NCBI GenBank assembly: GCA_020633315.1
Contig: JACKDV010000001.1
Location: forward strand, 682,001-746,000
Length of the DNA stretch: 64,000 nucleotides
Direction: 5' to 3'
Source: Myxococcales bacterium
Lineage (GTDB): Bacteria > Myxococcota_A > Polyangia > Nannocystales > Nannocystaceae
The notes beneath the pieces were generated by a model, which was not told the origin of the DNA, made no database searches, and saw nothing but the letters and a program-made list of their open reading frames with translations. Each line of letters opens with the position of its first letter. Positions within the stretch are counted from its first letter, which is position 1. Below are positions 37,734-47,502 of the stretch, one piece after another. The translations under genes were made by a program, and so were the position numbers.

Positions 37734-40478
37734 TCAGGGCGGGTGGGGGGCGGTGGGGCCCAGGTCCGCGAGCCACCGGTCGATCTCGGCGGCGCGCTCG
37801 GTGGCGCTGCTGGGGAAGGGAGCGATCACCGAGCGCCGCGGCGGACGCTCGCGCCAGTGGGCGAGGGCGGCCTCGGCCAGGGCGCGGGCCTGCGGCGGAT
37901 CGGTGGGCGCGAGGAGGCGGGCCAGCTCGAAGCGCGCCATGGCGGCGGCGTCGGGCTGGTCGTGCTCGGTGGCCGCATCGATGGTCTCTCGCAGCCGGGT
38001 GGCGGCCGCGGCCGCGGTCTGCTGCGCGGCCGCATCGATCTGGGCGACGTGGATCGCCAGCAGCAGCGAGCGCTCGTCGCCCCGGCCGAGCTCGTCGTGG
38101 GCCAGGGCGCGGGCGGCCTCGAAGCGCCGGCGCGCCGCCGCGGGCTCGCCGAGCCGCAGCAGCAGGTCGCCCAGGTTGGTGCCCACGCCCACCCGCACGT
38201 CGATGCCCACCTGCCCCGGGACGGTCGCGGCGGCCTCGAGCGCGGCCTCCATGTCGGCGCGGGCGCGCGGAAGGTCGTCGAGGCGCCGGTGGGCGAGGCC
38301 GCGGTTGGCCAGGGCCTGCACCCGCCAGACGTGATCGGGGGGGACGCGGCGGGCCAGGGTCTCGAGGCCGCGATCGAGCTGGCGCAGCGCCTCGGGATCG
38401 CCGGCGTCGGTGAGCAGGGACCCCAGCGCGCAGCGGGTGACCGCGGTGAGCTCGTGCTCCTCGCCGAGCTCGCGGCCGAGGATCGCCACCGCCTGGCGCT
38501 GCGACTCGATCGCGTCCGACAGCCGGCCGAGGTCGGCGAGCACGTTGGCGCGGTTGTTGAGGGCCACCGCGAGCAGCCGCGGCGACGAGGGGCGGGCCTG
38601 CTCGTAGGCTCGGATCGCCCGGTCGTGGTGGGGCAGGGCGGTGGCCGCATCGCCGCGGGCCCAGTGGATGCTCGCCACGATGTCGTGGAGGCGGGCGGCC
38701 GCCAGCGTGGGCTCGCCGGCGCGCGGCAGCATGGCCTCGGCCTGCCGCACCCAGTCGAGCGCCGGCTCGGTCTGGCCCAAGCGCACGCCCCGTACCCGGG
38801 CCACGCACAGGGCACTCTCGAGCGCGATCGCGGCCTGGTCGAGCTCGCGGGCGAGCCAGTACGCCTGCTCGCAGCGCGAGGCGGACTCCTCGAAGCGGCC
38901 GGCGGCCTGCTCGGCCCGGCCGTGGAGCAGCACCGCCTGGGCCTCGAGCGCGGGGGCGTCGAGCTGGTGGGCGCGACGGGCCAGCTCGGCCGCTCGCTCG
39001 GGCTCGGACCCCAGCCGCCCCGCGCGGCGGGCCACCTCGAGCGCAGCCAGGCCGTGGCGCACCGCCTCGAGCTCGGCGGCTCGCTGGGGATCGGTGGCGG
39101 TGGCATGTCTCGCCGACGTCGACGCGCTCGTGCAGCGCTCGGGGTCCTCGAGCTCGCGCACGAGCTGACGGGCGTGGTCGCGGGTGACGTCGTCGGCCTC
39201 GCGCAGGTCGTCGATCGAGGCCTGGAGCTCGGCGAGGCGATCGTCGAGGCAGGCCAGCCGCGGCTCGAGCCGGGGCGCGTCGACGCCGGTGGCACACGCG
39301 TCGACGCGCGCCGTGAGCCAGCCCTGCGCGTAGGCGTCGAGGCGGGCGACCACGTCGGGCCCCAGGCCCGGACGATCGGCCAGGCGGTCCTCGATCTGCT
39401 GGCGCGCCGTCGGATTCCACCGCGGGTCGAGGCTTCGGTGGGCCAGCGCGCTGCAGTCGGTCGCCTCGGCCCCGGCCTCGATCCAGCCCAGCGCCAGCAC
39501 GCCCGCGCCCAGGCCGGCGACCACCCACCGCGGCACAGCGGGTCGACCCCCGCGCTCGAGCGCGGCGATGAGGGCGTCCATCGAGGGCCACCGCTGCTCG
39601 GGGTCCGGCGCCAGCCCGCGCCGGACCAGCGTCCGCAGCCAGCGAGGGGCCGCTCCCGCTCCGCGGGGGCCGTAGGTGATCCGGCGGTGGAGCTTGGCGT
39701 GCAGCAGCGCCTCGGCCGTGGCCCCGCGAAACGGCAGCTCGCCGTGCAGGGCCAGGTGCAGCGAGACGCACCACGCGTAGACGTCGGCCCGGGGATCCAC
39801 CGGACCACCGAGGTGCTGCTCGGGGGCCATGAACGCCGGCGTGCCCGCGAAGGGCGTGGAGGCGGTGGTCTGCGCCCCGGACGACGAGCCCGACTCGGTG
39901 CGCCCCTCCTCGCCGAGCACGGCCAGGCCGAAGTCGGCCACCCGCGGGCGCTCGTCCTCGCCGAGCAGCACGTTGGCCGGCTTGAGATCGCGGTGCACGA
40001 TGCCCGCCGCGTGGGCGGCCGCCAGGCCCCGCGCCGCGCCCAGGAACACCCGGCGGATGGCCGGCCACGGCCGCGGCTCGCGTAGCCACTGATCCAGCGA
40101 GCCCCCCTCGACCAGCTCCATCGCGAGGTAGGGCGAGCCGTCGATGATGCCCACGTCGAAGACCTGCACCACGTGCTCGTGGCTGAGGCTGGCCACCGCC
40201 CGCGCCTCTCGCAGGAAGCGCTGGGTGGCGGCGTGGCCGGGGCGATGGCGCGGGCCGTCGACGAGCTTGACCGCCACCTCGCGCTGCAGCAGCGGGTCGA
40301 AGGCCCGCCACACCGTGCCGAACGAGCCCCGCCCCAGCGGCGTGCGCAGCTCGAAGCGCCCGGCCCGGGCCTCGCTCGGATCGGGCCCGAACAGCCCCTC
40401 CAGCACCCGTCGGCGGGCGGCCGCCACGGGCGCCCCCGTGGCCAGCCAGTCTCGCCCGCTCGGGTCGGTCTCGGACAC
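37734..40478 (-). CDS. Ser/Thr protein kinase with C-terminal TPR array
   Basis: 914 residues from GTG 40478 (GTG 40496 adds six residues). The kinase domain (about 35-310) has GRGSFGTVW, VAVKLV, HRDLKPANVLL, ADFGLAVLG and GTPAFMAPEQ, all intact. A single membrane helix (RWVVAGLGAGVLALGWIEAG, near residue 315) is followed by a long helical region with TPR repeats of the kinesin-light-chain type (ALNNRANVLADLGRLSDAIE and similar). This layout is typical of myxobacterial kinases. It converges on the kinase-GGDEF gene and diverges from the ECF sigma gene, which it may control. Confidence 0.9.
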   Translation of the reverse strand: MSETDPSGRDWLATGAPVAAARRRVLEGLFGPDPSEARAGRFELRTPLGRGSFGTVWRAFDPLLQREVAVKLVDGPRHRPGHAATQRFLREARAVASLSHEHVVQVFDVGIIDGSPYLAMELVEGGSLDQWLREPRPWPAIRRVFLGAARGLAAAHAAGIVHRDLKPANVLLGEDERPRVADFGLAVLGEEGRTESGSSSGAQTTASTPFAGTPAFMAPEQHLGGPVDPRADVYAWCVSLHLALHGELPFRGATAEALLHAKLHRRITYGPRGAGAAPRWLRTLVRRGLAPDPEQRWPSMDALIAALERGGRPAVPRWVVAGLGAGVLALGWIEAGAEATDCSALAHRSLDPRWNPTARQQIEDRLADRPGLGPDVVARLDAYAQGWLTARVDACATGVDAPRLEPRLACLDDRLAELQASIDDLREADDVTRDHARQLVRELEDPERCTSASTSARHATATDPQRAAELEAVRHGLAALEVARRAGRLGSEPERAAELARRAHQLDAPALEAQAVLLHGRAEQAAGRFEESASRCEQAYWLARELDQAAIALESALCVARVRGVRLGQTEPALDWVRQAEAMLPRAGEPTLAAARLHDIVASIHWARGDAATALPHHDRAIRAYEQARPSSPRLLAVALNNRANVLADLGRLSDAIESQRQAVAILGRELGEEHELTAVTRCALGSLLTDAGDPEALRQLDRGLETLARRVPPDHVWRVQALANRGLAHRRLDDLPRARADMEAALEAAATVPGQVGIDVRVGVGTNLGDLLLRLGEPAAARRRFEAARALAHDELGRGDERSLLLAIHVAQIDAAAQQTAAAAATRLRETIDAATEHDQPDAAAMARFELARLLAPTDPPQARALAEAALAHWRERPPRRSVIAPFPSSATERAAEIDRWLADLGPTAPHPP

Positions 40479-40533
40479 GCCGGGCCACCGTAGCACGGGG
40501 CCCGATCGCGTCGGTGTATCATCGCCCCCCGAG

Positions 40534-41163
40534 GTGACCGACGACTCCACCCTGCTGCAGGCCTGGCGCGACGGCGATGCCTCGGCCGGACGTCGGCTGG
40601 TGGAGCGCCACTTCGCCTCGATGTATCGCTTCTTCGCCAACAAGGTCTCCTCCGAGGTGGACGACTTGATCCAGGACACGTTCCTCGCCTGCGTGGAGGG
40701 ACGCGACCGCTTCGAGGGCAGCGCCAGCTTTCGCACCTATCTGTTCGCGATCGCTCGCAACAAGCTCTACCGCCACTGGCGAGACCGCAAGCCGGGGGCC
40801 ACGCCGGACTGGTCGGTGAGCCGCCTGGCCGACTCGGGGATCACGGCCGCCGATGCGCTGGCCAAGGGGCAGGAGCAGCGCCTGCTGCTGCGGACGCTGC
40901 GGCTGCTGCCGCTCGATCTCCAGGTGCTGATCGAGCTGTCGTACTTCGAGGGGATGAGCGACCGCGAGGTGGCGGCGGTGATGGACCTGCCCATGGGCAC
41001 CGTCAAGAGCCGCCTCCGCAAGGGCCGGCAGCTGCTCCACGAGCAGATGAGCGCCAACGCGGACGCGGCCCTGGTCGCCTCCACCCAGCAGGGCTTCAGC
41101 GGCTGGTGCGAGGGCATCCGTCGCCACCTGGGCGGCGACGCCTCGCCCCTGGGTCGCGGCTAG
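40534..41163 (+). CDS. ECF-type RNA polymerase sigma factor
   Basis: 209 residues from GTG 40534. Region 2 (about 10-85) includes VDDLIQDTFLACVEGRDRF and SFRTYLFAIARNKLYRHWR. Region 4 (about 120-180) includes LLPLDLQVLIELSYFEGMSD, then REVAAVMDLPMGTVKSRLRKG. Regions 1 and 3 are missing, as in extracytoplasmic-function sigmas. A C-terminal extension of about 35 residues follows. No anti-sigma gene is adjacent; instead a transmembrane Ser/Thr kinase is divergent across 55 bases, suggesting kinase-linked control as known for some sigma/kinase pairs. The stop overlaps the convergent lipoprotein gene by four bases. Confidence 0.9.
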   Translation: MTDDSTLLQAWRDGDASAGRRLVERHFASMYRFFANKVSSEVDDLIQDTFLACVEGRDRFEGSASFRTYLFAIARNKLYRHWRDRKPGATPDWSVSRLADSGITAADALAKGQEQRLLLRTLRLLPLDLQVLIELSYFEGMSDREVAAVMDLPMGTVKSRLRKGRQLLHEQMSANADAALVASTQQGFSGWCEGIRRHLGGDASPLGRG

Positions 41164-41837
41164 AAGCGACGCGAGAGCAGCCCCACCATCACCGAGCGAC
41201 CTGCGGGACGCGGCAGGGCGGCCATCGGAGGCGGGGGCGGGGCGGCCTTGCCCCCGGCGGCGTCGATGGCCTGCTGGGCCTCGCCATAGGAGAAGGGGTG
41301 ACCGTCGGCGCGCATCCGCTTGAAGCCGAGCGCGAACGACAGCCCGCCCACGCCGGCCAGGGTCGCGCCGCCGATGTACATGCCCAGGCCCTGGGTCCCG
41401 CTCACGTCCTGCCCCGCGATGGGCACGGCCAGGGCGAGGCCCGTCCCCGCGAGCGCCACGATCCCGCCGCCCACCGCCATCGCGGTGCCGCGCCGTCGGT
41501 AGCGACGGGCCTGATCCGCCCGGGCGGTGTCGCCGGCGAGCCGAAAGAGGTCCTCGTCGGAGATCGGGGTGTTGCCCTGCTCGGGGTGCCAGTGGAACGA
41601 TGAGTGGGTCACCGTGCGGTCCTGGTACTGCTCGGAGCTACCCAGGTAGTTGCCGTCGGCGTCGTAGTGGTCGGACTCGCCGACCTTCTCGCTCACCGTC
41701 TCCTTGTGGGTGGAGCTCTGGGACGACAGCGACAGCGGCTCGCCGGTGGGGGCGACCCCGGACTTGGGCTGCATCCCGGCGCAGCCGGAGGCCAGCAGCA
41801 CGGCGAGGACGAGGGACGAGGTGGTCTTGGGCATCAT
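41160..41837 (-). CDS. Lipoprotein with two hydrophobic helices
   Basis: 225 residues. Signal peptide with lipobox LLASGC (Cys19). A polar region rich in Ser/His/Asp (HYDADGNYLGSSEQYQ) follows. Then come two Gly/Ala-rich hydrophobic helices (MAVGGGIVALAGTGLALAV and LGMYIGGATLAGVGGLSFAL), preceded by RRYRRRG and followed by a Pro-rich end. This ending (two helices, then a short tail ending in RRF) is like that of the protein at 46617, so they may be distant relatives. No function is known. Confidence 0.75.
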   Translation of the reverse strand: MMPKTTSSLVLAVLLASGCAGMQPKSGVAPTGEPLSLSSQSSTHKETVSEKVGESDHYDADGNYLGSSEQYQDRTVTHSSFHWHPEQGNTPISDEDLFRLAGDTARADQARRYRRRGTAMAVGGGIVALAGTGLALAVPIAGQDVSGTQGLGMYIGGATLAGVGGLSFALGFKRMRADGHPFSYGEAQQAIDAAGGKAAPPPPPMAALPRPAGRSVMVGLLSRRF

Positions 41838-41921
41838 CTTCCGGGTCTCCTGCGGGGCTTCATCCCTCCCCGCTGCCCCGGTCGTTCCGCGCCACCCCCT
41901 GCGGTTTAAGGAAATCGACGA

Positions 41922-41960
41922 GGCCCCGCCGATCCCCTCTTCGGGGGGCTCGACGGGGCC
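41922..41960 (-). terminator. Terminator after the PilZ-methyltransferase gene
   Basis: Outer stem GGCCCCG/CGGGGCC (41922-41928 and 41954-41960) encloses an inner CCCC-TCTTC-GGGG stem. On the minus strand it is followed by ATTTCCTTAAA, a reasonable T-rich stretch. Confidence 0.6.
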
Positions 41961-41991
41961 CGGTGCGGCTCCGAGCTCGGGCCGCGGCGGC

Positions 41992-43500
41992 CTACTGCGG
42001 CTTGCGGATCCGCAGGAACATGCAGCGCTCGGTCTCGTCGAGCACGATCTCGGTGTCCTGCGCGTCGATGCCCTCGGCCAGGTCCATCATCTCGTCGGGC
42101 TCGCGGTAGATGAGGTGCCACGCGGTGGCGTGCTCCATCATCCAGGCGCTGGCCGGGTCCTCGCGCAGGTTGCCCAGGAACAGCTCGCCGCCGTCGCGCA
42201 GCAGCGCGTAGAGCTGGCGGGTGAGCCCGCGGGCGATGGTGCGCGGCAGGTAGTCGAACAGCCCGGCCGAGTACACGAAGTCCATGTCGCGCAGCAGCTC
42301 GCGGGCCACCGCGGCCTCGGCCTCGTCGCGCGGGCGCAGCAGCTGGATCACCGAGAAGTGCAGCGCGTTGAGCTCCACTCCCGCCAGCGCCTCGCCGCGC
42401 TCGGCCAGCACCTGGCGCACGCCGTGGTGGGCGTGGGCCAGGGCGTCCTCGTCCTGGTCGAGCAGGAACAGCTCCACCGGCTCGTCCACCCGCGCCACCT
42501 CGCGCAGCACGTTCTGCAGCTCGAGGGCGGGGCCGCAGGCCAGGCACAGGATGCGCAGCGCTCGGCCCTGCTCGATGCGCTCGCGCACCGCTCGTCGCAT
42601 GGTCCGCTCGCGGGCGACCACGGTGCGCGCGGTGGGGTAGCGCTGGCCGCAGTAGTGCAGGAAGCGGGCGTAGAGGGTCTCGCCCTCGATCTCCGCGGTG
42701 ATGAACAGCCGCATCAGCTCGAAGTCGCCCGCGTAGCCCTGGGGCTTGTCGTAGGCCCGGCGGTGGATCGGGCTGCAGTACACCAGCGGCAGCAGCAGGT
42801 GCGCCGCGTACTCCAGGCCGCGCTCGCGCGCCTCGGCCGACAGCTCCGAGGTCATGGTGTGCAGGCGCCGGAGCTGCGCGTGATACTCGGGGCCCCACAC
42901 CAAGAACAGCTCCTCGAACAGCTCCTTCTCTTGGTTGCGCCCCGGGGCGCCGCCGTGGGAGGCCTCGATCTGCTCGAAGAAGTCGCGGGTGCGCTTGAGC
43001 AGCTGGGCCAGGTCGGCCACCGCCGCGCGCCAGAGATCGGGGAGCAGCTCTCGGTCCATGCGCTGCTCGTTGATCAGGCCGTGCAACGATCCGGCCGACG
43101 CCGCGTCTCGTAGCTTGAGCACCCCCAGATCGAAGAGGCCGGAGACCAGCCGCAGCCCCAGGCGCGGCGGGTTGCCGGGGAGGAGGTTGACCACCACCGC
43201 TCGCTCGCTCGCCACCAACGCTCCGTCCTGGAGCAAGCGAACCTCGTCGAGGATCGTGCCCAGCGGAATGAGCACCGACTCGCGCAGCTCCAGGCCCAGC
43301 CCGGTGGGCGACACGTCGAGGACGGGCAGGGGCCCTATCACCTGGCCGCCGCCGCGAACCAGCTCACAGCTCAGGGTCGAGGCCAGCGCGCTGGCCTCGA
43401 GGCGTGATGGACGGTAGCGGAAGGTCTGGCTGGCCCCCTGCAGACCCACGTGCTCGGCACCTCGGTGCCCGACGGACTTGTCTCGCTTGATCGCAAACAC
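41992..43500 (-). CDS. PilZ-like domain fused to a SAM-dependent methyltransferase
   Basis: 502 residues. The N-terminal part (about 30-135) has the shape of a PilZ domain (RYRPSRLEASAL..., LDVSPTGLGLEL), with a poor RxxxR/DxSxxG match, so c-di-GMP binding is possible but unproven. A helical linker (about 150-280) contains KPQGYAGDFELMRLF. A class I methyltransferase follows (about 310-502) with motif I ILCLACGPALELQ, acidic LFLLDQDEDAL and FVYSAGLFDYLP. The YAGD motif plus this methyltransferase type recalls proteins annotated as 3-hydroxypalmitate methyl ester (PhcB-like) synthases; I offer that only as a possibility. Confidence 0.75.
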   Translation of the reverse strand: MFAIKRDKSVGHRGAEHVGLQGASQTFRYRPSRLEASALASTLSCELVRGGGQVIGPLPVLDVSPTGLGLELRESVLIPLGTILDEVRLLQDGALVASERAVVVNLLPGNPPRLGLRLVSGLFDLGVLKLRDAASAGSLHGLINEQRMDRELLPDLWRAAVADLAQLLKRTRDFFEQIEASHGGAPGRNQEKELFEELFLVWGPEYHAQLRRLHTMTSELSAEARERGLEYAAHLLLPLVYCSPIHRRAYDKPQGYAGDFELMRLFITAEIEGETLYARFLHYCGQRYPTARTVVARERTMRRAVRERIEQGRALRILCLACGPALELQNVLREVARVDEPVELFLLDQDEDALAHAHHGVRQVLAERGEALAGVELNALHFSVIQLLRPRDEAEAAVARELLRDMDFVYSAGLFDYLPRTIARGLTRQLYALLRDGGELFLGNLREDPASAWMMEHATAWHLIYREPDEMMDLAEGIDAQDTEIVLDETERCMFLRIRKPQ

Positions 43501-43567
43501 GGTCGTTCCCCCCGCGAGCTGCTTCCGCCCTGCCCCCCGACCTGACGATTGGGCTCGCGATGCAGGA

Positions 43568-43595
43568 ACGTTAGCCTGAGATGTGGGACATTCAA
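43568..43595 (-). promoter_or_regulatory. Candidate promoter of the PilZ-methyltransferase gene
   Basis: On the minus strand TTGAAT (43595-43590) and TAACGT (43573-43568) are separated by 16 bases, about 70 bases before the start. It lies in the most AT-rich part of the 376-base gap 43501-43876, in which I see no gene. Confidence 0.35.
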
Positions 43596-43860
43596 CCCTG
43601 TTACCTCACACAAGGCCAACGAGCTTCGGGAAATACCCAACGGCGTTCATTCGACCATAGCGAGCCGTATTCAAGCATTCGGGATCGAGCCTGGCCCGGC
43701 GGCCGGGGCGATCCCGGCGCATGGAGGCTGCTCGCATCGTGCGCGGAGGATCGCGCATGGGCTTGCATTCCCCACATCGGTCGCGCGGTCGAGCGCGAAG
43801 TCGAGCCCGGCCGGAGCGACCACGGGCCAGCCCAACGCAGGGGCGAGCCCGCGAGGGCCC

Positions 43861-43874
43861 GCCCCCAAAGGGGC
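43861..43874 (-). terminator. Short hairpin just after valS
   Basis: GCCCC/GGGGC with loop CAAA, three bases beyond the valS stop on the minus strand. The stem is short and there is no T-run. Confidence 0.35.
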
Positions 43875-43876
43875 AC

Positions 43877-46534
43877 TCAGGCCGCGCCGGGCTTGGGCGG
43901 CTTGGGCAGCAGATCGAGCTCGCTCACCTCGAAGGTGCCCTCGCCGAGCTCCTCGTTGGCGGCGAGGGTGTGGCCCTCGACTCGCCCGGCCGCGAGCACG
44001 TCGTCGAGCACCGGGCCGAGCCGGTCGAGCTCGGCCCGGCGGGCGTGCAGCACCATGCTGCGAATGCCACGGCCCACGCCCACGCCGGCGCCGGTCTTGG
44101 CCCGGTTGATCGCGGTGAGGGCTGCGACCGCGGTGTCGAAGCTCGTCGCGTCGGCGGGGGCGGGCACCGCCGCGAAGTCGGCCTCGCTCGGCCACGGGGC
44201 CTTGTGGATGCTGGGGTGGCCCTCCTGCTCGGCGAGGATCCACGACCAGACCTCCTCGGTGATGTAGGGCAGCACCGGGGCGAGCAGCCGCAGCAGCACG
44301 CTCAGGCCCAGGCGCAGCGCGGCGATGGCCGAGCCTCTCCCCGCCGGGTCGTCCTGCCCGCGGGTGCGGCCCTTGATGAGCTCGAGGTAGCTGTCGGTGA
44401 AGCTCGACCAGAAGAAGCCCTCGGTCACCCGCAGCGCGGGGGCGAACTCGAATTCCTCGAACGAGGCCGTGGCCTCGCGCACCACCGCGAGCAGCTGGTG
44501 GCAGAAGCCCCGGTCGAGCTCGTGGGTCACCGGGTGCACCGGCCCCTCCTGCGCGAGCACGAACTTGGCCGCGTTGAAGATCTTGGTGACCAGGCGCTTG
44601 CCCATCGACAGCATCTTCTCGTCGAAGGCGGTGTCGACCCCCAGCCGCGCGTTGGCGGCCCAGTAGCGCACGCCGTCGGCGGTGTAGTCCTCGAGCAGCT
44701 GGGTGGGCACGATCACGTTGCCCTTGGACTTGGACATCTTCTTGCGGTCGGGATCGAGGATCCACCCGGAGATCAGCACGTGGCGCCAGGGGATCGAGTC
44801 CTCGTGCGCCATCGCCTTGGCGATGGTGTAGAAGGCCCAGGTCCGGATGATCTCGTGGCTCTGCGGCCGGATGTCGGCGGGGAACAGCGCCTCGTGCCGG
44901 GCCGGATCGAGCTGCCAGTGCGACGAGATCTGCGGGGTCATCGAGCTGGTGAACCAGGTGTCGAAGACGTCGGCCTCGGCGACGAAGCCCCCGGGCTGGC
45001 CGCGCTGGGCCTGGTCGTAGCCGGGCGGCGGGGTCACGGTGGGATCGACCGGGAGCTGCTCGCGGGCGGCGAGCAGGGGCTCGTCGTAGCGAGGCTTGCC
45101 CTCGTCGTCGAGCGGGTACCACACGGGGAACGAGACCCCGAAGTAGCGCTGCCGGCTGATGCACCAGTCCAGGTTCAGGTTCTCGGTCCAGCTGCGGTAG
45201 CGGTGCCCCATGAACGACGGGTGCCACTGCACCTCGTCGCCCTTGCTCAGCAGGTCTTGCTTGCGGTCGAGCAGCCGGCAGAACCACTGCCGCGTGGGCA
45301 CCAGCTCGAGCGGGCGGTCGCCCTTCTCGAAGAACTTCACCGCGTGGCGAATCTGTCGCTGGCCCCGCAGCGGCGCCTCGTGGCCGGTGGCCGCGGCCTC
45401 GGGGCGGGTGAGCTGCACCAGGATGCGCTCGCGGGCCTGCTCGGGGCGCTGGCCCGCGAGCTCGTCGTAGAAGACATTGGCCGCGGCGGGATCGAGGCTG
45501 GGCCAGCCCTCGCTGCCGAACTCCACCGGCAGCAGCCGCCCCTGCAGCCCGATGATCTGGCGCAGGGGCAGGCCCTGCTCGCGCCACCACACCACGTCGG
45601 TCTGGTCGCCGAAGGTGCAGATCATCAGGATGCCGGTGCCCTTGTCCTTCTCGACCAGCTCGCTGGTGAAGATCGGCACCGGCACGCGGAACAGCGGGGT
45701 GATGGCCCGCTTGCCCACCAGGTGGGCGTAGCGCTCGTCCTCGGGGTGGCAGGCCACGGCCACGCAGGCGGGCAGTAGCTCGGGGCGGGTGGTGGAGATG
45801 ACGAACTCCTCCTCGGAGCCCTCCACGCCGAAGGCCAGGTCGTTGAAGGTGCTGGGCAGCTCGCGGTCCTCGAGCTCGGCCTGCGCCACCGCGGTCTGGA
45901 AGTCCACGTCCCACAGGGTGGGGGCGTCCGAGTTGTAGAGCATGCCGCGGGCGTAAAGATCGAGGAACGAGAGCTGCGCGACCCTGCGGCAGTGATCGTC
46001 GATGGTGGCGTACTCCTGCCGCCAGTCCACCGACAGCCCCAGCCGCCGCCACAGGGCGAGGAACGCCTTCTCGTCCTCGCGGGTGAGCTGCTGGCAGGCC
46101 TCGATGAAGTTGGGGCGCGAGACCAGCCGCGGCTGCTTCTTGCGGACCTTGGCCGAGGCCGGCTCGAGCTCGAGCCCTTCTTCGTAGGGCAGGCTCGGAT
46201 CGCAGCGCAGGTGGTAGTAGTTCTGCACCCGGCGCTCGGTGGGCAGGCCGTTGTCGTCCCAGCCCATCGGATAGAAGATGTTGAGCCCGCACATCCGCTG
46301 CTGGCGGACGATCACGTCGGTGTGCGTGTAGCTGAACACGTGCCCGACGTGCAGCGATCCCGAGACGGTGGGCGGTGGGGTGTCGACCACGAAGGTCTCC
46401 TGCCGCGGACGCGAGGGGTCGTAGTGGTACAGCCCCTGCTCCTGCCAGGTCTGGTCCCAGCGCTCCTCGGCCGCGGGGGCGTCGAAGTGCTTGGGCAGGG
46501 TCGTGGGATCGATGGTGCGATAGGCGTCGGTCAT
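43877..46534 (-). CDS. valS: Valyl-tRNA synthetase
   Basis: 885 residues from ATG 46534 (MTDAYRTIDPTTLPK). Class I signatures: HVGH in TVSGSLHVGHVFSYTHTD (about 55) and KMSKSKGN (about 595), with a CP1 editing domain between them. The GWDDNGLPTERRVQNYY wording and the short C-terminal region without the usual long coiled coil suggest the shorter valS lineage rather than the E. coli type. It charges tRNA-Val. The start is 82 bases downstream of the end of the preceding minus-strand gene, beyond a terminator, so it has its own promoter. Confidence 0.95.
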   Translation of the reverse strand: MTDAYRTIDPTTLPKHFDAPAAEERWDQTWQEQGLYHYDPSRPRQETFVVDTPPPTVSGSLHVGHVFSYTHTDVIVRQQRMCGLNIFYPMGWDDNGLPTERRVQNYYHLRCDPSLPYEEGLELEPASAKVRKKQPRLVSRPNFIEACQQLTREDEKAFLALWRRLGLSVDWRQEYATIDDHCRRVAQLSFLDLYARGMLYNSDAPTLWDVDFQTAVAQAELEDRELPSTFNDLAFGVEGSEEEFVISTTRPELLPACVAVACHPEDERYAHLVGKRAITPLFRVPVPIFTSELVEKDKGTGILMICTFGDQTDVVWWREQGLPLRQIIGLQGRLLPVEFGSEGWPSLDPAAANVFYDELAGQRPEQARERILVQLTRPEAAATGHEAPLRGQRQIRHAVKFFEKGDRPLELVPTRQWFCRLLDRKQDLLSKGDEVQWHPSFMGHRYRSWTENLNLDWCISRQRYFGVSFPVWYPLDDEGKPRYDEPLLAAREQLPVDPTVTPPPGYDQAQRGQPGGFVAEADVFDTWFTSSMTPQISSHWQLDPARHEALFPADIRPQSHEIIRTWAFYTIAKAMAHEDSIPWRHVLISGWILDPDRKKMSKSKGNVIVPTQLLEDYTADGVRYWAANARLGVDTAFDEKMLSMGKRLVTKIFNAAKFVLAQEGPVHPVTHELDRGFCHQLLAVVREATASFEEFEFAPALRVTEGFFWSSFTDSYLELIKGRTRGQDDPAGRGSAIAALRLGLSVLLRLLAPVLPYITEEVWSWILAEQEGHPSIHKAPWPSEADFAAVPAPADATSFDTAVAALTAINRAKTGAGVGVGRGIRSMVLHARRAELDRLGPVLDDVLAAGRVEGHTLAANEELGEGTFEVSELDLLPKPPKPGAA

Positions 46535-46566
46535 GGGCCCTGGATGTCGCGCAACGACAACACAGG

Positions 46567-46593
46567 GCCCCCCCGACCGACAACCGGGGGGGC
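46567..46593 (-). terminator. Terminator of the Oar-receptor operon
   Basis: Nine-bp stem GCCCCCCCG/CGGGGGGGC with a 9-base loop, 24 bases after the stop of the Pro/Glu-rich protein and before valS. On the minus strand TGTGTTGTCGTTG follows. Confidence 0.6.
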
Positions 46594-46616
46594 TCACACG
46601 CGGGACGGGCCGCGGG

Positions 46617-47480
<864 letters not shown>

Positions 47481-47502
47481 GGCGTTCCTCCTTCGATGCG
47501 GC

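Noticed and set aside
42000..43100. Long plus-strand frame antisense to the methyltransferase gene
   Set aside because: It lacks motifs and is His/Gln/Val-rich, whereas the minus frame has methyltransferase motifs.
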